From: Actinomycetales bacterium JB111
Lineage (GTDB): Bacteria > Actinomycetota > Actinomycetes > Actinomycetales > Actinomycetaceae
NCBI GenBank assembly: GCA_900163555.1
Contig: FUHX01000064.1
Coordinates: forward strand, 1-55,200
Length of the DNA stretch: 55,200 bases
Reading direction: 5' to 3'
The notes under the pieces are model-generated. The model was not told the DNA's origin. It was given only the letters and a program-made list of their open reading frames with translations, and did no database searches. The translations under genes and the position numbers were made by a program. Positions 29,245 to 37,605 of the stretch are shown here, piece after piece (the stretch's first letter is position 1; the number at the start of each line of letters is the position of its first letter).

Positions 29245-30297
29245 ATGCACGGTGAGTACAAGGTCCCCGGAGGCAAGCTCGTCGTCGTGGACCTGGAGGT
29301 GAGCGACGACCGTCTGACCGAGGTCCGCCTGGCCGGGGACTTCTTCCTCGAACCGGACGAGGCCCTGGCCGACCTGGACGCGGTGCTGACCGGCCTGCCG
29401 GCATCGTCGTCGGTTGCCGACCTGACGGACGCGGCCGCCGCCGTCCTCGACCGCCCGGACGTCCATCCCTTCGGCCTCACTCCGGAAGGCGTCGGCATCG
29501 CCGTGCGGCGGGCACTGGGCGAGGCGGTGTCCTGGGACGACCTCACCCTCGAGCTCGTCCACGGGCCCACGCTGCACCCCGCCATGCATGTCGCTCTCGA
29601 CCAGGTCATCCCGGGCGAGGTCGCCGCCGGGCGTCGCGGACCGGTGCTGCGCTTCTGGGAGTGGGACGCCCCGCTGGTGGTCATCGGCTCCTTCCAGTCC
29701 GTGCGTAACGAGGTCGACTCCGAGGCCCTCGAGCGGCACGGCATGTCGGTGGTCCGCCGGATCTCCGGTGGCGGGGCGATGTTCATGGAGGCCGGCAACT
29801 GCATCACCTACTCGCTGGTGGTGCCGACCTCGCTCGTGGAGGGCCTCAGCTTCGAGCAGTCCTACGCCTTTCTCGACACCTGGGTGATCGACGCGCTGAA
29901 GGAGATCGGGGTCGAGGCCAGGTACGTGCCGCTCAACGACATCACGTCCACGGCCGGGAAGATCGGCGGCGCCGCCCAGAAGCGGTTTGCCTCGGGGGTG
30001 CTCCTGCACCACGTGACGATGAGCTACGACATCGACGCGCAGAAGATGCTCGACGTGCTGCGGATCGGCCGCGAGAAGCTCTCCGACAAGGGGGTGCGTT
30101 CCGCGGCGAAGCGGGTCGACCCCATGCGTAGCCAGACCGGCATGACCCGGGAGGCGATCATCGACTCCTTCCTCGACCACCTGCGACGGCGCCAGAGCAC
30201 GGTCGCCTCGGACATCCGTCCCGAGGAGCTGGAGGCGGCCCGGGAACTCGTCGAGACCAAGTTCACCGACGACAGGTGGACCTACCGGGTCCCCTGA
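29245..30297 (+). CDS. lplA: lipoate-protein ligase A, accessory domain at the N-terminus
   Basis: Attaches lipoate to lysine of E2/GcvH proteins through lipoyl-AMP. The catalytic domain (about residues 100-335) has RRISGGGAMFMEAGNCITYS and the adenylate-binding lysine in TAGKIGGAAQKRF. Residues 1-75 (HGEYKVPGGKLVVVDLEV onward) resemble the small accessory domain that lies at the C-terminus of E. coli LplA, so the order is reversed here. The start was set at the ATG at 29245, seven bases after TAGGCT (29232-29237), which implies a leaderless mRNA. It has 350 residues and is apparently monocistronic. Confidence 0.87.
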   Translation: MHGEYKVPGGKLVVVDLEVSDDRLTEVRLAGDFFLEPDEALADLDAVLTGLPASSSVADLTDAAAAVLDRPDVHPFGLTPEGVGIAVRRALGEAVSWDDLTLELVHGPTLHPAMHVALDQVIPGEVAAGRRGPVLRFWEWDAPLVVIGSFQSVRNEVDSEALERHGMSVVRRISGGGAMFMEAGNCITYSLVVPTSLVEGLSFEQSYAFLDTWVIDALKEIGVEARYVPLNDITSTAGKIGGAAQKRFASGVLLHHVTMSYDIDAQKMLDVLRIGREKLSDKGVRSAAKRVDPMRSQTGMTREAIIDSFLDHLRRRQSTVASDIRPEELEAARELVETKFTDDRWTYRVP

Positions 30298-30409
30298 GCC
30301 GCGTCCGCGCCAGGCCGCCCGGCGGCTCGCGACGGGCCGGCCCGACGGCGCCGGCCAGGTTGTCCACACCCCCTCGTGGCGCGCGAGGCAAAGGGCTAGT
30401 GTCGATCGC

Positions 30410-30763
30410 ATGACGGGGACAGCGCTCGACCAGAAGGTCCGACAGCTCGACAACGATGTCGAGGCGATCTATGAGTTGCTCTCGACGATCTCCCTCACGC
30501 AGCGCAGGCACACCAATCGGCTCAAGGAGATCAGTTCCGACGTCGCCGCCCACTCGGTCCGGTTCGACGCGCTCGAGACCAAGGTGGACCGGATCGAGGC
30601 GAGGCTTGGTGGGTTGGAGTCGAAGGTCGACGGGGTCGAGACCAGGCTCGGTGGGCTGGAGGCGAAGGTCGACGGGGTCGAGACCAGGCTCGGTGGGCTG
30701 GAGGCGAAGGTCGACGGGCTGGAGGCGAAGGTCGACCAGGTGATCGAGCTCCTGCAGCGCTGA
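30410..30763 (+). CDS. small coiled-coil protein built from 14-residue repeats
   Basis: A 117-residue protein with no recognised family. From residue 60 it consists of tandem repeats of the type LGGLEAKVDGVETR, two heptads each, with leucine and valine at a/d positions, so it should form a parallel coiled coil. The underlying DNA repeats are 42 bases long and nearly identical (30602-30718 plus a half unit), so copy number may vary between strains. The N-terminal half is also helical and charged. The ATG lies seven bases after TAGTGT (30397-30402), suggesting a leaderless transcript. No signal peptide. Function unknown. Confidence 0.75.
   Translation: MTGTALDQKVRQLDNDVEAIYELLSTISLTQRRHTNRLKEISSDVAAHSVRFDALETKVDRIEARLGGLESKVDGVETRLGGLEAKVDGVETRLGGLEAKVDGLEAKVDQVIELLQR
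30602..30739 (+). repeat. 42-base tandem repeat inside the coiled-coil gene
   Basis: Units begin at 30602, 30644 and 30686. Units 2 and 3 are identical over their shared length, and unit 1 differs at three positions. A truncated half unit (GGCTGGAGGCGAAGGTCGAC) follows. The unit length keeps the reading frame and the heptad phase. Confidence 0.9.
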
Positions 30764-30885
30764 CGCACGTCTCCTTCTTGCTCCCGTGACCTGGGGCGAT
30801 GCCTACGATGGGCGGAAGCGCCCAAGGGTGGGCGCCGTCGAGAAGGAGAACAGCCCGTGCCGACCCGCCCGCCGCGGAGCGCGTG

Positions 30886-33168
30886 ATGGCCGAGAGACGA
30901 CCCCGCCGGCCCAGGCGCCGCCGCCGCTGGATCGTCCTCGGCGCCGTCGTCCTCGTCCTCGCGCTGGCCGTCGGTGCCGGGTGGTGGCGGCTCCCACCGC
31001 CGGCGACCGACCTCGCCGACCCGCCCGGGGACCGGCTCGAGATCACCCAGCGCGGGGACTGGCAGGTCGGCGAGTTCACGATCACCCTCGCCGACCGGAT
31101 CGTCGTCACCCACCCCGACGCCGCCCGTCCGGTCTGGTCGACGCCCACCGGTCGGGCCTTCGTCACCGCGGCGACCGGCTCGCCGACCTACCGCGACGAC
31201 GTCGGCCTCCTGCGCGTGGCCGACGAGCTCACCGCGACATGGACCCGGCAGACCGTCGACTCGGTGCACCTCGACGGGGAAGATCTCGTCCTGACCGGCC
31301 ACCTCGACGACGACGGGTCGGAGATTGCCTGGGACCTCACGCTGACCGAGGGCGCGCCCGGCCGCCTCGACGTCGACGTCCACGTGGAGGGCACCGGCAC
31401 CGAGCAACCCGACCGGCTCTACCTCACCGCCGAGCGCGAGGCGGGCGAGCGCGTCCACGGCCTCGGCGCGCAGAGCGGCGATTACGACCTCGTCGGCCGG
31501 CGCGTCCCGCTGATCCCGCGCGAGCAGGGCATCGCGCGCGGCAACCAGCCGCTCTCCCTCGCCGTCGACCTGACGGCGGCCGCGGCGGGCGGCCAGGACA
31601 CCACCTATCTGGTCAGCGGCGTCGCGGTGACCAGCCGCGCGCGCAGCCTCGCCTACCGGGGCGAACGGATCGCCTCTCTCGACCTGCGCGGAGCGGACCG
31701 GATGGTGTGGGAGGTCTGGTCGGACGAAGCGACGTTCTCCGTGGCGGCCGCCGCCACACCGCTGGACGCCCTCGCGATCCACAGCGGCTGGACCGGCGCC
31801 GCCGACCCGCCGCCGGACTGGACCCAGCAGGGCGCCGTCGTCGGGCTGCAGGGCGGCACCGAGGAGGTGCGCGCCGACCTGGCCACCCTGCGCGAGGCGG
31901 GCGTCCCTGTCGCTGCGGTCTGGCTGCAGGACTGGTCCGGCCGGCGGGTCACCGACTTCGGGGACCGGCTCCAGTGGAACTGGGCCCTCGACGAGGACCG
32001 GTACCCGGGCTGGCAGGAGCTGGTGGCCGAGCTGGCCGCCGAGGACATCCGCGTACTCACGTACACCAACGCCTTCCTGTCCGCCGACAGCGGCGCGGCC
32101 GCCGCGGCCCGCGGAGACCGTGACCTGCACGCCGAGGCGAGTGGGCTCGGGTACCTCGTGCGCACCCCCGACGGGGAGGTCGACGAGATCGACCAGCAGG
32201 GCTTCGACGCCGCCATGGTCGACCTGTCGAACCCGGAGGCGCGCGAGTGGTTCGCCCAGGTCATCGCCGAGGAGGTCGCAGGCGTGGGGGCCTCGGGCTG
32301 GATGGCGGACTTCGCCGAGGGGCCGCCGCCGGACGCGGTGCTCGACGGCGGCACGGGCGAGCAGTGGCGGGCCGCCTGGCCCGTGCTCTGGCAGGAGGTC
32401 AACGACCGCGCGATGGAGATCGCCGGGCTGACCGAGACCGGGCTGGTGTGGCACCGCAGCGGCCACTCCGCCTCCGCCGGCACCGCCGACGCGCTCTGGC
32501 TCGGCGACCAGCTCCAGGACTGGTCGGCCGAGGACGGCCTCGCCTCGGTCCCCGCGCTCCTGCACTCCACCGCGGCCAGCGGGATGGCCCAGGTCCACTC
32601 CGACGTCGGCGGGTACACGAGCCTGGCCCTGCCCCTCGTTCCCGACGTCGGCCGGGACGCCGAGCTGCTCGCCCGGTGGGCGGAGGTCTCCGTGCTCGGG
32701 CCGGTGTTCCGCACGCACGAGGGCAACCGCCCGGCCGACGTCGTCCAGGCGGCCGACGACCCGGAGACCGCGGCGGCGCTCGCCGCCGCCGCTCGACTGT
32801 TCGTCTCCCTGGCGCCGGAGCGGGCGCGGCTGACCGCCGAGGACCCGCTCGGCGCGGCCCAGCACCACCCCTGGTTCGTGCACGGCGACGAGGCGCTGAT
32901 CGGTGGGGCCGACACCGAGATCGCGATGGGCCCCGACGTGCTGCTCGCACCGGTCCTGTCACCGGGGGAGGAGTCGGTCGACGTCGTCCTCCCGCCCGGC
33001 CGCTGGGTGCACGTCTGGAGCGGTCAGGTGCACGGGGACCCCGACGCGGTCACCGGGCTCGAGGTCGACGCGCCGCTGGGGCAGCCGGCGCTGTTCGCCC
33101 GGGAGGGCAGCGCGGTCGAGGGCGAGCTGGCGGACGTCGTCGAGGCCGAGCGGGCGTCGGCGGACTGA
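30886..33168 (+). CDS. membrane-anchored GH31 glycosidase with sulfoquinovosidase-type active site
   Basis: A 760-residue family GH31 enzyme. Residues 1-13 are Arg-rich and 14-34 a hydrophobic anchor, so the catalytic part faces outside. The nucleophile is Asp475 in GWMADFAEG and the acid/base Asp541 in LWLGDQLQDW. The sulfonate-binding set of E. coli YihQ (Arg301, Trp304, Tyr508, with Asp405 and Asp472, from memory) appears conserved with near-identical spacing as Arg361, Trp364 (DRLQWNW) and Tyr577 (SDVGGYTSL), followed by FRTHEGNRP. YihQ releases sulfoquinovose from plant sulfolipid glycosides. The start is uncertain: ATG 30886 overlaps the stop of a nine-codon GTG frame that owns the good AAGGAG site. 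Confidence 0.82.
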   Translation: MAERRPRRPRRRRRWIVLGAVVLVLALAVGAGWWRLPPPATDLADPPGDRLEITQRGDWQVGEFTITLADRIVVTHPDAARPVWSTPTGRAFVTAATGSPTYRDDVGLLRVADELTATWTRQTVDSVHLDGEDLVLTGHLDDDGSEIAWDLTLTEGAPGRLDVDVHVEGTGTEQPDRLYLTAEREAGERVHGLGAQSGDYDLVGRRVPLIPREQGIARGNQPLSLAVDLTAAAAGGQDTTYLVSGVAVTSRARSLAYRGERIASLDLRGADRMVWEVWSDEATFSVAAAATPLDALAIHSGWTGAADPPPDWTQQGAVVGLQGGTEEVRADLATLREAGVPVAAVWLQDWSGRRVTDFGDRLQWNWALDEDRYPGWQELVAELAAEDIRVLTYTNAFLSADSGAAAAARGDRDLHAEASGLGYLVRTPDGEVDEIDQQGFDAAMVDLSNPEAREWFAQVIAEEVAGVGASGWMADFAEGPPPDAVLDGGTGEQWRAAWPVLWQEVNDRAMEIAGLTETGLVWHRSGHSASAGTADALWLGDQLQDWSAEDGLASVPALLHSTAASGMAQVHSDVGGYTSLALPLVPDVGRDAELLARWAEVSVLGPVFRTHEGNRPADVVQAADDPETAAALAAAARLFVSLAPERARLTAEDPLGAAQHHPWFVHGDEALIGGADTEIAMGPDVLLAPVLSPGEESVDVVLPPGRWVHVWSGQVHGDPDAVTGLEVDAPLGQPALFAREGSAVEGELADVVEAERASAD

Positions 33169-33262
33169 GGCCGGGAAGCCCAGAGCGAGGTGCCGCCAGG
33201 CAGGCCACCCGGGAGGGGACGAAGCGGCTGGCTCCGATGCGCCGTTCGGCTCCCGAGTGAGC

Positions 33263-34003
33263 TCAGCGGGCCGGTCGCGGCCCGAAGACCGCCGTGCCGA
33301 CGCGCACGATCGTCGCCCCCGCGGCGATCGCCGGCTCCAGGTCCCTGGACATCCCCATGCTGAGCTCGAGACCGCCGAGGCCCGGCACCTGGGAGGCGGC
33401 CTCCTCGCGGATCTGTGCGAGGCGCTCGTAGGAGGCGCGGACGACGCCCTCGTCGGGGCTGTTCGCGCCGATCGTCATGAGTCCGGTGAGCCGGAGGTTC
33501 GGTCGGCTCGCGATCTCGCCGAGCAGGTCGATCGCCGCCGACGGCGTGACGCCGTGCTTCGACTCCTCGCCCGAGGTGTTCACCTGGGCCATGACGTCCA
33601 GCGGCCGCTGCTCGGCGCGCGGGCCGATGCCGTCCCCGGCGTCGAGGCGGGCGAGCGCGGCGCGGTCCAGCAGGGCGGCGCGGCGGGCCGAGTCGACGGA
33701 CTGCACGCACGTGGTCCAGGGGAGTGCCGCGGCGATCTTGTTCGACTGGACGTGCCCGATGAGGTGCATCTCGTGCGGCTTGACGCCGCTCTCCTGCAGG
33801 GCGGGGCCGCTCGCCACCAGCTCCTGCACGCGGTTGTGGCCGAGGAGGACGGCGCCGTCGTCGAGGGCCTCGATCATCGTCCCGGGCGTGCGGTCCTTGA
33901 CCGCGAGCAGGATCCGGATCTCGCGGGGATCGCGTCCCGCCTCCCGGGCGGCACGGACCACGCGGTCGCGGACGGCGCGAAGGGGGAGGGCGAGATCGGG
34001 CAT
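33263..34003 (-). CDS. YggS/PLPBP-family PLP-homeostasis protein
   Basis: A 246-residue single-domain PLP protein with the alanine-racemase-like barrel and no racemase C-terminal domain. Lysine in LLAVKDRTPG is the expected PLP anchor. HNRVQEL and LIGHVQSNKI are characteristic, and LSMGMSRDLEPAIAAGATIV is the phosphate-binding end. Members buffer free PLP and affect amino acid pools. In many actinobacteria yggS sits by cell-division genes; here it stands alone. The start lies six bases after the box TAGGCT on the minus strand (34010-34015), implying leaderless expression. Confidence 0.9.
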   Translation of the reverse strand: MPDLALPLRAVRDRVVRAAREAGRDPREIRILLAVKDRTPGTMIEALDDGAVLLGHNRVQELVASGPALQESGVKPHEMHLIGHVQSNKIAAALPWTTCVQSVDSARRAALLDRAALARLDAGDGIGPRAEQRPLDVMAQVNTSGEESKHGVTPSAAIDLLGEIASRPNLRLTGLMTIGANSPDEGVVRASYERLAQIREEAASQVPGLGGLELSMGMSRDLEPAIAAGATIVRVGTAVFGPRPAR

Positions 34004-34064
34004 TGCGGCAGCCTAACGGCGCCGGATCGGCCGCGGCGGGAGCGACTGCGCCCCGAGATCCCGC

Positions 34065-34092
34065 CGGTCGCGGCCTCGCGGGGCCGCGACCG
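34065..34092 (-). terminator. hairpin downstream of the VIT gene
   Basis: CGGTCGCGGCC (34065-34075) pairs with GGCCGCGACCG (34082-34092) around a six-base loop, 39 bases beyond the stop of the minus-strand VIT gene. No T-run. Confidence 0.5.
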
Positions 34093-34130
34093 ACCGGTCA
34101 TACGGCCCCGCAGGTCTCCCGCCCGACCGG

Positions 34131-34949
34131 TCAGACGGCCGTCCCGATGGCGAGACCGATCCCGTAGGTCACGGCCATCGCGAGCAGCCCGCCGCCGATG
34201 GTGCGCAGCGTCGCCCGCCTGGAGTCCGACTCGCCGAGCCGGGAGGAGATCACCCCGGTCAGGGCGAGGGCCACGACGACGGCGCCCATCGTCACGGGCA
34301 CGCGGACCGCCTCCGGGGAGAGCAGGATGGCGGCGAGCGGGACGAGGCCGCCGAGCGTGAAGGCGACGAGCGACGTCACCGCTGCCTGCCACGGGCTCGT
34401 CACGTCGTCCTCGCTGAGCCCCGCGCGCAGGTTGAGGTGTGCGGCCAGGGCGTCCCGTGACGACATGGCGGTCGCGACCGGGCCGGACATGTCCGCAGGC
34501 ACGCCCTGGTCCTCGAGGGCGTCCATCAGCTTCGTGCGGGATCCCTCGGGGTCCGAGGCGAGGTCCCGGCGGAACGAGGCGATCATCGCCCGCTCGCTGT
34601 CCTCCTGCGTGGAGACCGAGACGTACTCGCCGGCAGCCATCGACAGCGCGCCGGCCACGAGCGCGGCGAGCCCGGCGATCGCGAGCGCCCACACGCCCTG
34701 GCTGGCCCCGGCGACGCCGACGACGAGGCCGGCGACCGAGACGATGCCGTCGTTCGCTCCCAGGACCCCGGCGCGCAGCCGGTTGAGGAGGGCGCCGCGG
34801 TGCGCGCGGTCGGCCGTGCGGGGGTTCCGGTCGCTGCCCGTCGGGTCCGTCGGGTCGGGGGCACCGGAGCCGGCGCGGACGTCCTCGGGCGCAGCGCCGA
34901 GATACGGACTGTGCATTGCGCTGTTCGCGGGAGGATTGAGGAGCGTCAT
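34131..34949 (-). CDS. VIT/CCC1-family iron or manganese transporter
   Basis: A 272-residue protein with the VIT1 domain: GVLGANDGIVSVAGLVVGVA begins helix 1, and SMAAGEYVSVSTQEDSERA carries the conserved Met/Glu metal-pathway residues. The cytoplasmic loop is glutamate-rich, and two helix pairs follow at the C-terminus. Homologs move Fe2+ or Mn2+ out of the cytoplasm. The start at 34949 is six bases after TACTCT, with GTGACA 17 bases further upstream, a strong leaderless promoter. The frame stays open upstream into the regulatory region, but that extension is not family-like. Two iron-box-like sites lie farther upstream. Confidence 0.88.
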   Translation of the reverse strand: MTLLNPPANSAMHSPYLGAAPEDVRAGSGAPDPTDPTGSDRNPRTADRAHRGALLNRLRAGVLGANDGIVSVAGLVVGVAGASQGVWALAIAGLAALVAGALSMAAGEYVSVSTQEDSERAMIASFRRDLASDPEGSRTKLMDALEDQGVPADMSGPVATAMSSRDALAAHLNLRAGLSEDDVTSPWQAAVTSLVAFTLGGLVPLAAILLSPEAVRVPVTMGAVVVALALTGVISSRLGESDSRRATLRTIGGGLLAMAVTYGIGLAIGTAV

Positions 34950-34955
34950 GACTCG

Positions 34956-34984
34956 AGAGTAGGCTTCCCGCCGCCCGCTGTCAC
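34956..34984 (-). promoter_or_regulatory. leaderless promoter of the VIT gene
   Basis: On the minus strand GTGACA (34984-34979), a 17-base spacer and TACTCT (34961-34956) are followed after six bases by the start codon, so transcription should begin at or next to the ATG. Confidence 0.6.
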
Positions 34985-35056
34985 CGTTGGAAAGCCTGCC
35001 CTCACAGGCCATCCATGAGATGAAGGCCGACGCCGTCGCCACCTTCCGGACCCAAC

Positions 35057-35109
35057 TGAGGTGAGCCATTCCTCACCGCCAATGACGCCGTAAGGTAAGG
35101 CGGTCCTCA
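35057..35109. promoter_or_regulatory. two DtxR/IdeR-like metal boxes (candidate)
   Basis: TGAGGTGAGCCATTCCTCA (35057-35075) and TAAGGTAAGGCGGTCCTCA (35091-35109) resemble the 19-base iron box TTAGGTTAGGCTAACCTAA at about 12 and 13 positions; the left half of the second is nearly ideal. They lie 73-125 bases upstream of the VIT -35 box. That position suits activation rather than simple repression. Confidence 0.45.
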
Positions 35110-35115
35110 CACGAC

Positions 35116-35143
35116 GAAGGACCCGGCCGAGGCCGGGTCCTTC
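35116..35143 (-). terminator. terminator of the ectoine operon
   Basis: GAAGGACCCGGCC (35116-35128) pairs with GGCCGGGTCCTTC (35131-35143), leaving a very tight loop. It lies 29 bases beyond the ectC stop and is followed on the minus strand by GTCGTGTG. Confidence 0.7.
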
Positions 35144-35172
35144 GCGCTGGTGAGCTGCGTCGTCGGGCGAGG

Positions 35173-35562
35173 TCAGTCGACGGTGAGAAGCGGGTAGACC
35201 CCGTTCTCGTCATGGACCTCGCGGCCGGTGACCGGCGGGTTGAACGTGCACGCGCAGCGGATGTCGGTCGTGGCGTGGACCGTGTGCTTGTCGTGCTTGT
35301 CGAGCAGGTACATCGTGCCGGGCTTCAGCTCGTGCTTCTCGCCCGTCTCCCGGTTCTCCAGGACGCCGGTGCCGTCGAAGACGTAGACGCACTCGATGTG
35401 GTTCGCGTACCACATCTCGGTCGACGTGCCGGCGCGCAGCAGGGTGTCGTGGAACGAGAAGCCCACGCCGTCCTGCGCGAGGACGAAGCGGCGGCTGCGC
35501 CAGGTGTCGTGGTCGACGTCGCGGTCCGTGCCGTTCAGGTCGTCGAGGTGAATGACCTTCAT
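35173..35562 (-). CDS. ectC: L-ectoine synthase
   Basis: Cyclises N-gamma-acetyl-diaminobutyrate to ectoine, the last step of compatible-solute synthesis. Its 129 residues form one cupin barrel. The metal and substrate region reads [19 protein letters not shown], and the second cupin motif [11 protein letters not shown] carries the histidine ligand. It has the highly conserved N-terminus [16 protein letters not shown]. It has a strong AAGGAGG site and follows ectB by 43 bases. No ectD (ectoine hydroxylase) follows, so hydroxyectoine is not made from this locus. Confidence 0.97.
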   Translation of the reverse strand: MKVIHLDDLNGTDRDVDHDTWRSRRFVLAQDGVGFSFHDTLLRAGTSTEMWYANHIECVYVFDGTGVLENRETGEKHELKPGTMYLLDKHDKHTVHATTDIRCACTFNPPVTGREVHDENGVYPLLTVD

Positions 35563-35605
35563 CGAGGTTCCTCCTTGCGTGTCGGTGGGTGGTCGGCCGG
35601 CCGGA

Positions 35606-36898
35606 TCAGGCGGTCGCGCGCACGGCGTCGGCGAGGATCTCCAGGCCGCGGGCGAGCTCGTCGGCCGTCACCGTGAGCGGCGGCATGAGCTTGACGACCT
35701 CGCTGTCCGGGCCGGAGGTCTCCACGAGCAGGCCGCGCTCGTACGAGGCGGCCGCGATCTTCTCGGCGCGCTCGAGGTCCTCGAAGTGGATCCCGGCCAG
35801 CAGCCCGCGGCCGCGGTACGTCGCGCCGGTCTCGGCCGCCGCGATCTCCTCGAGGCCGCGGCGCAGCTGGGCGCTCCGGTCCCGCACGTCGCCGACGAAA
35901 CGGTCGTCCGACCAGAACTCGTTGAGGGCGGCGGTCGCCGTGACGAAGGCCGGGTTGAAGCCGCGGAAGGTGCCGTTGTGCTCGCCCGGTTCCCACTGGT
36001 CGAGCTCCGGCTTCATGAGCGTGAGGGCGAGCGGGAGGCCGAGTCCGGACAGGGACTTCGACAGGCACACGATGTCCGGGTCGATGTTCGCCTCCTCGAA
36101 GGAGAAGAACCAGCCGGTCCGGCCGCAGCCGGCCTGGACGTCGTCGACGATGAGCAGCACCTCGAAGCGGCGGCACAGGTCCTGCAGGGCGCGCAGCCAC
36201 TCGGCGCGGGCGGAGTTCAGGCCGCCCTCGCCCTGGACCGTCTCCACGATGACCGCAGCCGGGAGCTCGACGCCGGAGCCGGAGTCGGCCCAGACGCGCT
36301 CGAGCCAGTGGAAGTCCTCGGTGCTGCCGTCGAAGTAGTCGTCGTACGGCGCGGAGGTCGAGTGGTACAGGGGAGTGCCCGCGCCCTCGCGCTTCATCGA
36401 GTTGCCGGTGACGGCGAGCGAGCCGAGCGTCATGCCGTGGAACGCGTTCGTGAAGGAGACGATGTCCGAGCGTCCGGTCGCCTTGCGGGCGATCTTCAGC
36501 GCGGTCTCCACGCTGTTCGTGCCGGTGGGCCCGGGGAACTGCACGGTGTAGTCCATGCCGCGGGGGTTGAGGATGTGCCGCTCGAACGCGAGCAGGAAGT
36601 CCCGCTTGGCCGGGGTGTAGGTGTCCATGCCGTGGATGATCGAGTCCTCGGCGAGGTACTCGGTCAGCGCCCGCTTGAGCACGGGGTGGTTGTGCCCGTA
36701 GTTCAGCGCGCCCGCACCGGCGAAGAAGTCCAGGTACTCGCGTCCGTGCACGTCCGTCTGGACGGCACCGCGCGCCGACTCGAACACGGTCGGCCAGTTG
36801 CGGCAGTAGCTACGGACGACCGACTCCCGGCGTTCGAATACGGCCGTGTCGGCCTCCGCGGCGGCGTCGGACGTGGCGGACATGGTGGGTGCAGACAT
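35606..36898 (-). CDS. ectB: L-2,4-diaminobutyrate:2-oxoglutarate transaminase
   Basis: A PLP class-III aminotransferase that turns aspartate semialdehyde into 2,4-diaminobutyrate, the first committed ectoine step, with glutamate as amino donor. Conserved stretches are [54 protein letters not shown] and the Schiff-base lysine in [13 protein letters not shown]. At 430 residues it is normal, with a slightly extended Ala/Thr-rich N-terminus. The ATG has GAAGGAG upstream. It is the middle gene of ectABC. Confidence 0.97.
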   Translation of the reverse strand: MSAPTMSATSDAAAEADTAVFERRESVVRSYCRNWPTVFESARGAVQTDVHGREYLDFFAGAGALNYGHNHPVLKRALTEYLAEDSIIHGMDTYTPAKRDFLLAFERHILNPRGMDYTVQFPGPTGTNSVETALKIARKATGRSDIVSFTNAFHGMTLGSLAVTGNSMKREGAGTPLYHSTSAPYDDYFDGSTEDFHWLERVWADSGSGVELPAAVIVETVQGEGGLNSARAEWLRALQDLCRRFEVLLIVDDVQAGCGRTGWFFSFEEANIDPDIVCLSKSLSGLGLPLALTLMKPELDQWEPGEHNGTFRGFNPAFVTATAALNEFWSDDRFVGDVRDRSAQLRRGLEEIAAAETGATYRGRGLLAGIHFEDLERAEKIAAASYERGLLVETSGPDSEVVKLMPPLTVTADELARGLEILADAVRATA

Positions 36899-36949
36899 TG
36901 CTGCTCCTTCCCCGGGTCGTTGCCCGGATGGGGGGGTATGGGGTCGACG

Positions 36950-37456
36950 TCAGCGTGCGAGCGGCGAGATGCGGTGCAATAGCTCCGCCTCGGCCGGGGC
37001 GTCGGCCGGGAAGTGCGCGGCCGTGAACAGCTCGGTGACGTCGAGCTCGGCGCCGTGCCGCTCCGCGAAGGAGGCGAACAGGCGTCGCGAGGCGGCGTTC
37101 GCCTCGGTGATGGTGGTTTCGAGGGTGGTCGCCGACGTCGCGTCGGCAAGTGCGTCGAGAAGTCGCCCGGCGAGGCCCGTCCCGCGGGCCGCGGCGTCGA
37201 CCGCGATCTGCCACACCATGAGGGTGCCGGGGGCGTCGGGTCGCAGGTACCCGCTCACGAATCCGCAGACCCGGCCGTCGATCCTCGCGACCAGGGAGGT
37301 CGAGGAGAAGTCCCGCGCCCACAGCAGGTAGGCGTACACGGAGTTGAGGTCGAGGACGGCGGAGTCGCGGGCGACGCGCCACATGTCGGCGCCGTCGGCC
37401 AGGGTGGGGTGAGCGAGGGTCGGGCGGGGTGTGGGTCGGACGGAATCGTCGTCCAC
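36950..37456 (-). CDS. ectA: diaminobutyrate acetyltransferase
   Basis: A GNAT-fold enzyme that acetylates 2,4-diaminobutyrate at the gamma amino group. Motif A (acetyl-CoA) is WQIAVDAAARGTGLAGRLLD; DLNSVYAYLLWARDFSSTS and ETTITEANAASRRLFASFAE are ectA hallmarks. I chose the GTG at 37456 (GAGAGG seven bases before), giving 168 residues, instead of the ATG at 37537, because the extra 27 residues are not family-like. First gene of the operon. No promoter could be fixed in 37457-37605. Confidence 0.93.
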   Translation of the reverse strand: MDDDSVRPTPRPTLAHPTLADGADMWRVARDSAVLDLNSVYAYLLWARDFSSTSLVARIDGRVCGFVSGYLRPDAPGTLMVWQIAVDAAARGTGLAGRLLDALADATSATTLETTITEANAASRRLFASFAERHGAELDVTELFTAAHFPADAPAEAELLHRISPLAR

Positions 37457-37605
37457 AGGGGCCTCTCGGTAGGCAACAGGGCAGGTCGCACGGGGTGCTG
37501 CGAGTCGTGCGACGCGGTCGGCCGGACCGTCGATCACGTTAACGAGAGGCTCCCGGTGCGGCTACCTTGTCATCGAGTTATTCCGGTAGGTGGAAAAGAT
37601 CCCGG

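Noticed and set aside
24849-29807. Open frame of 1652 codons on the minus strand opposite the GH172 gene
   Set aside because: Arg/Val/Gly/Asp-rich translation with no domain, caused by GC-rich third positions of the real gene; the plus-strand protein has clear domains and a signal peptide.
36950-37537. Longer ectA starting at the ATG at 37537
   Set aside because: The extra residues are not family-like and the GTG at 37456 has a proper ribosome site.
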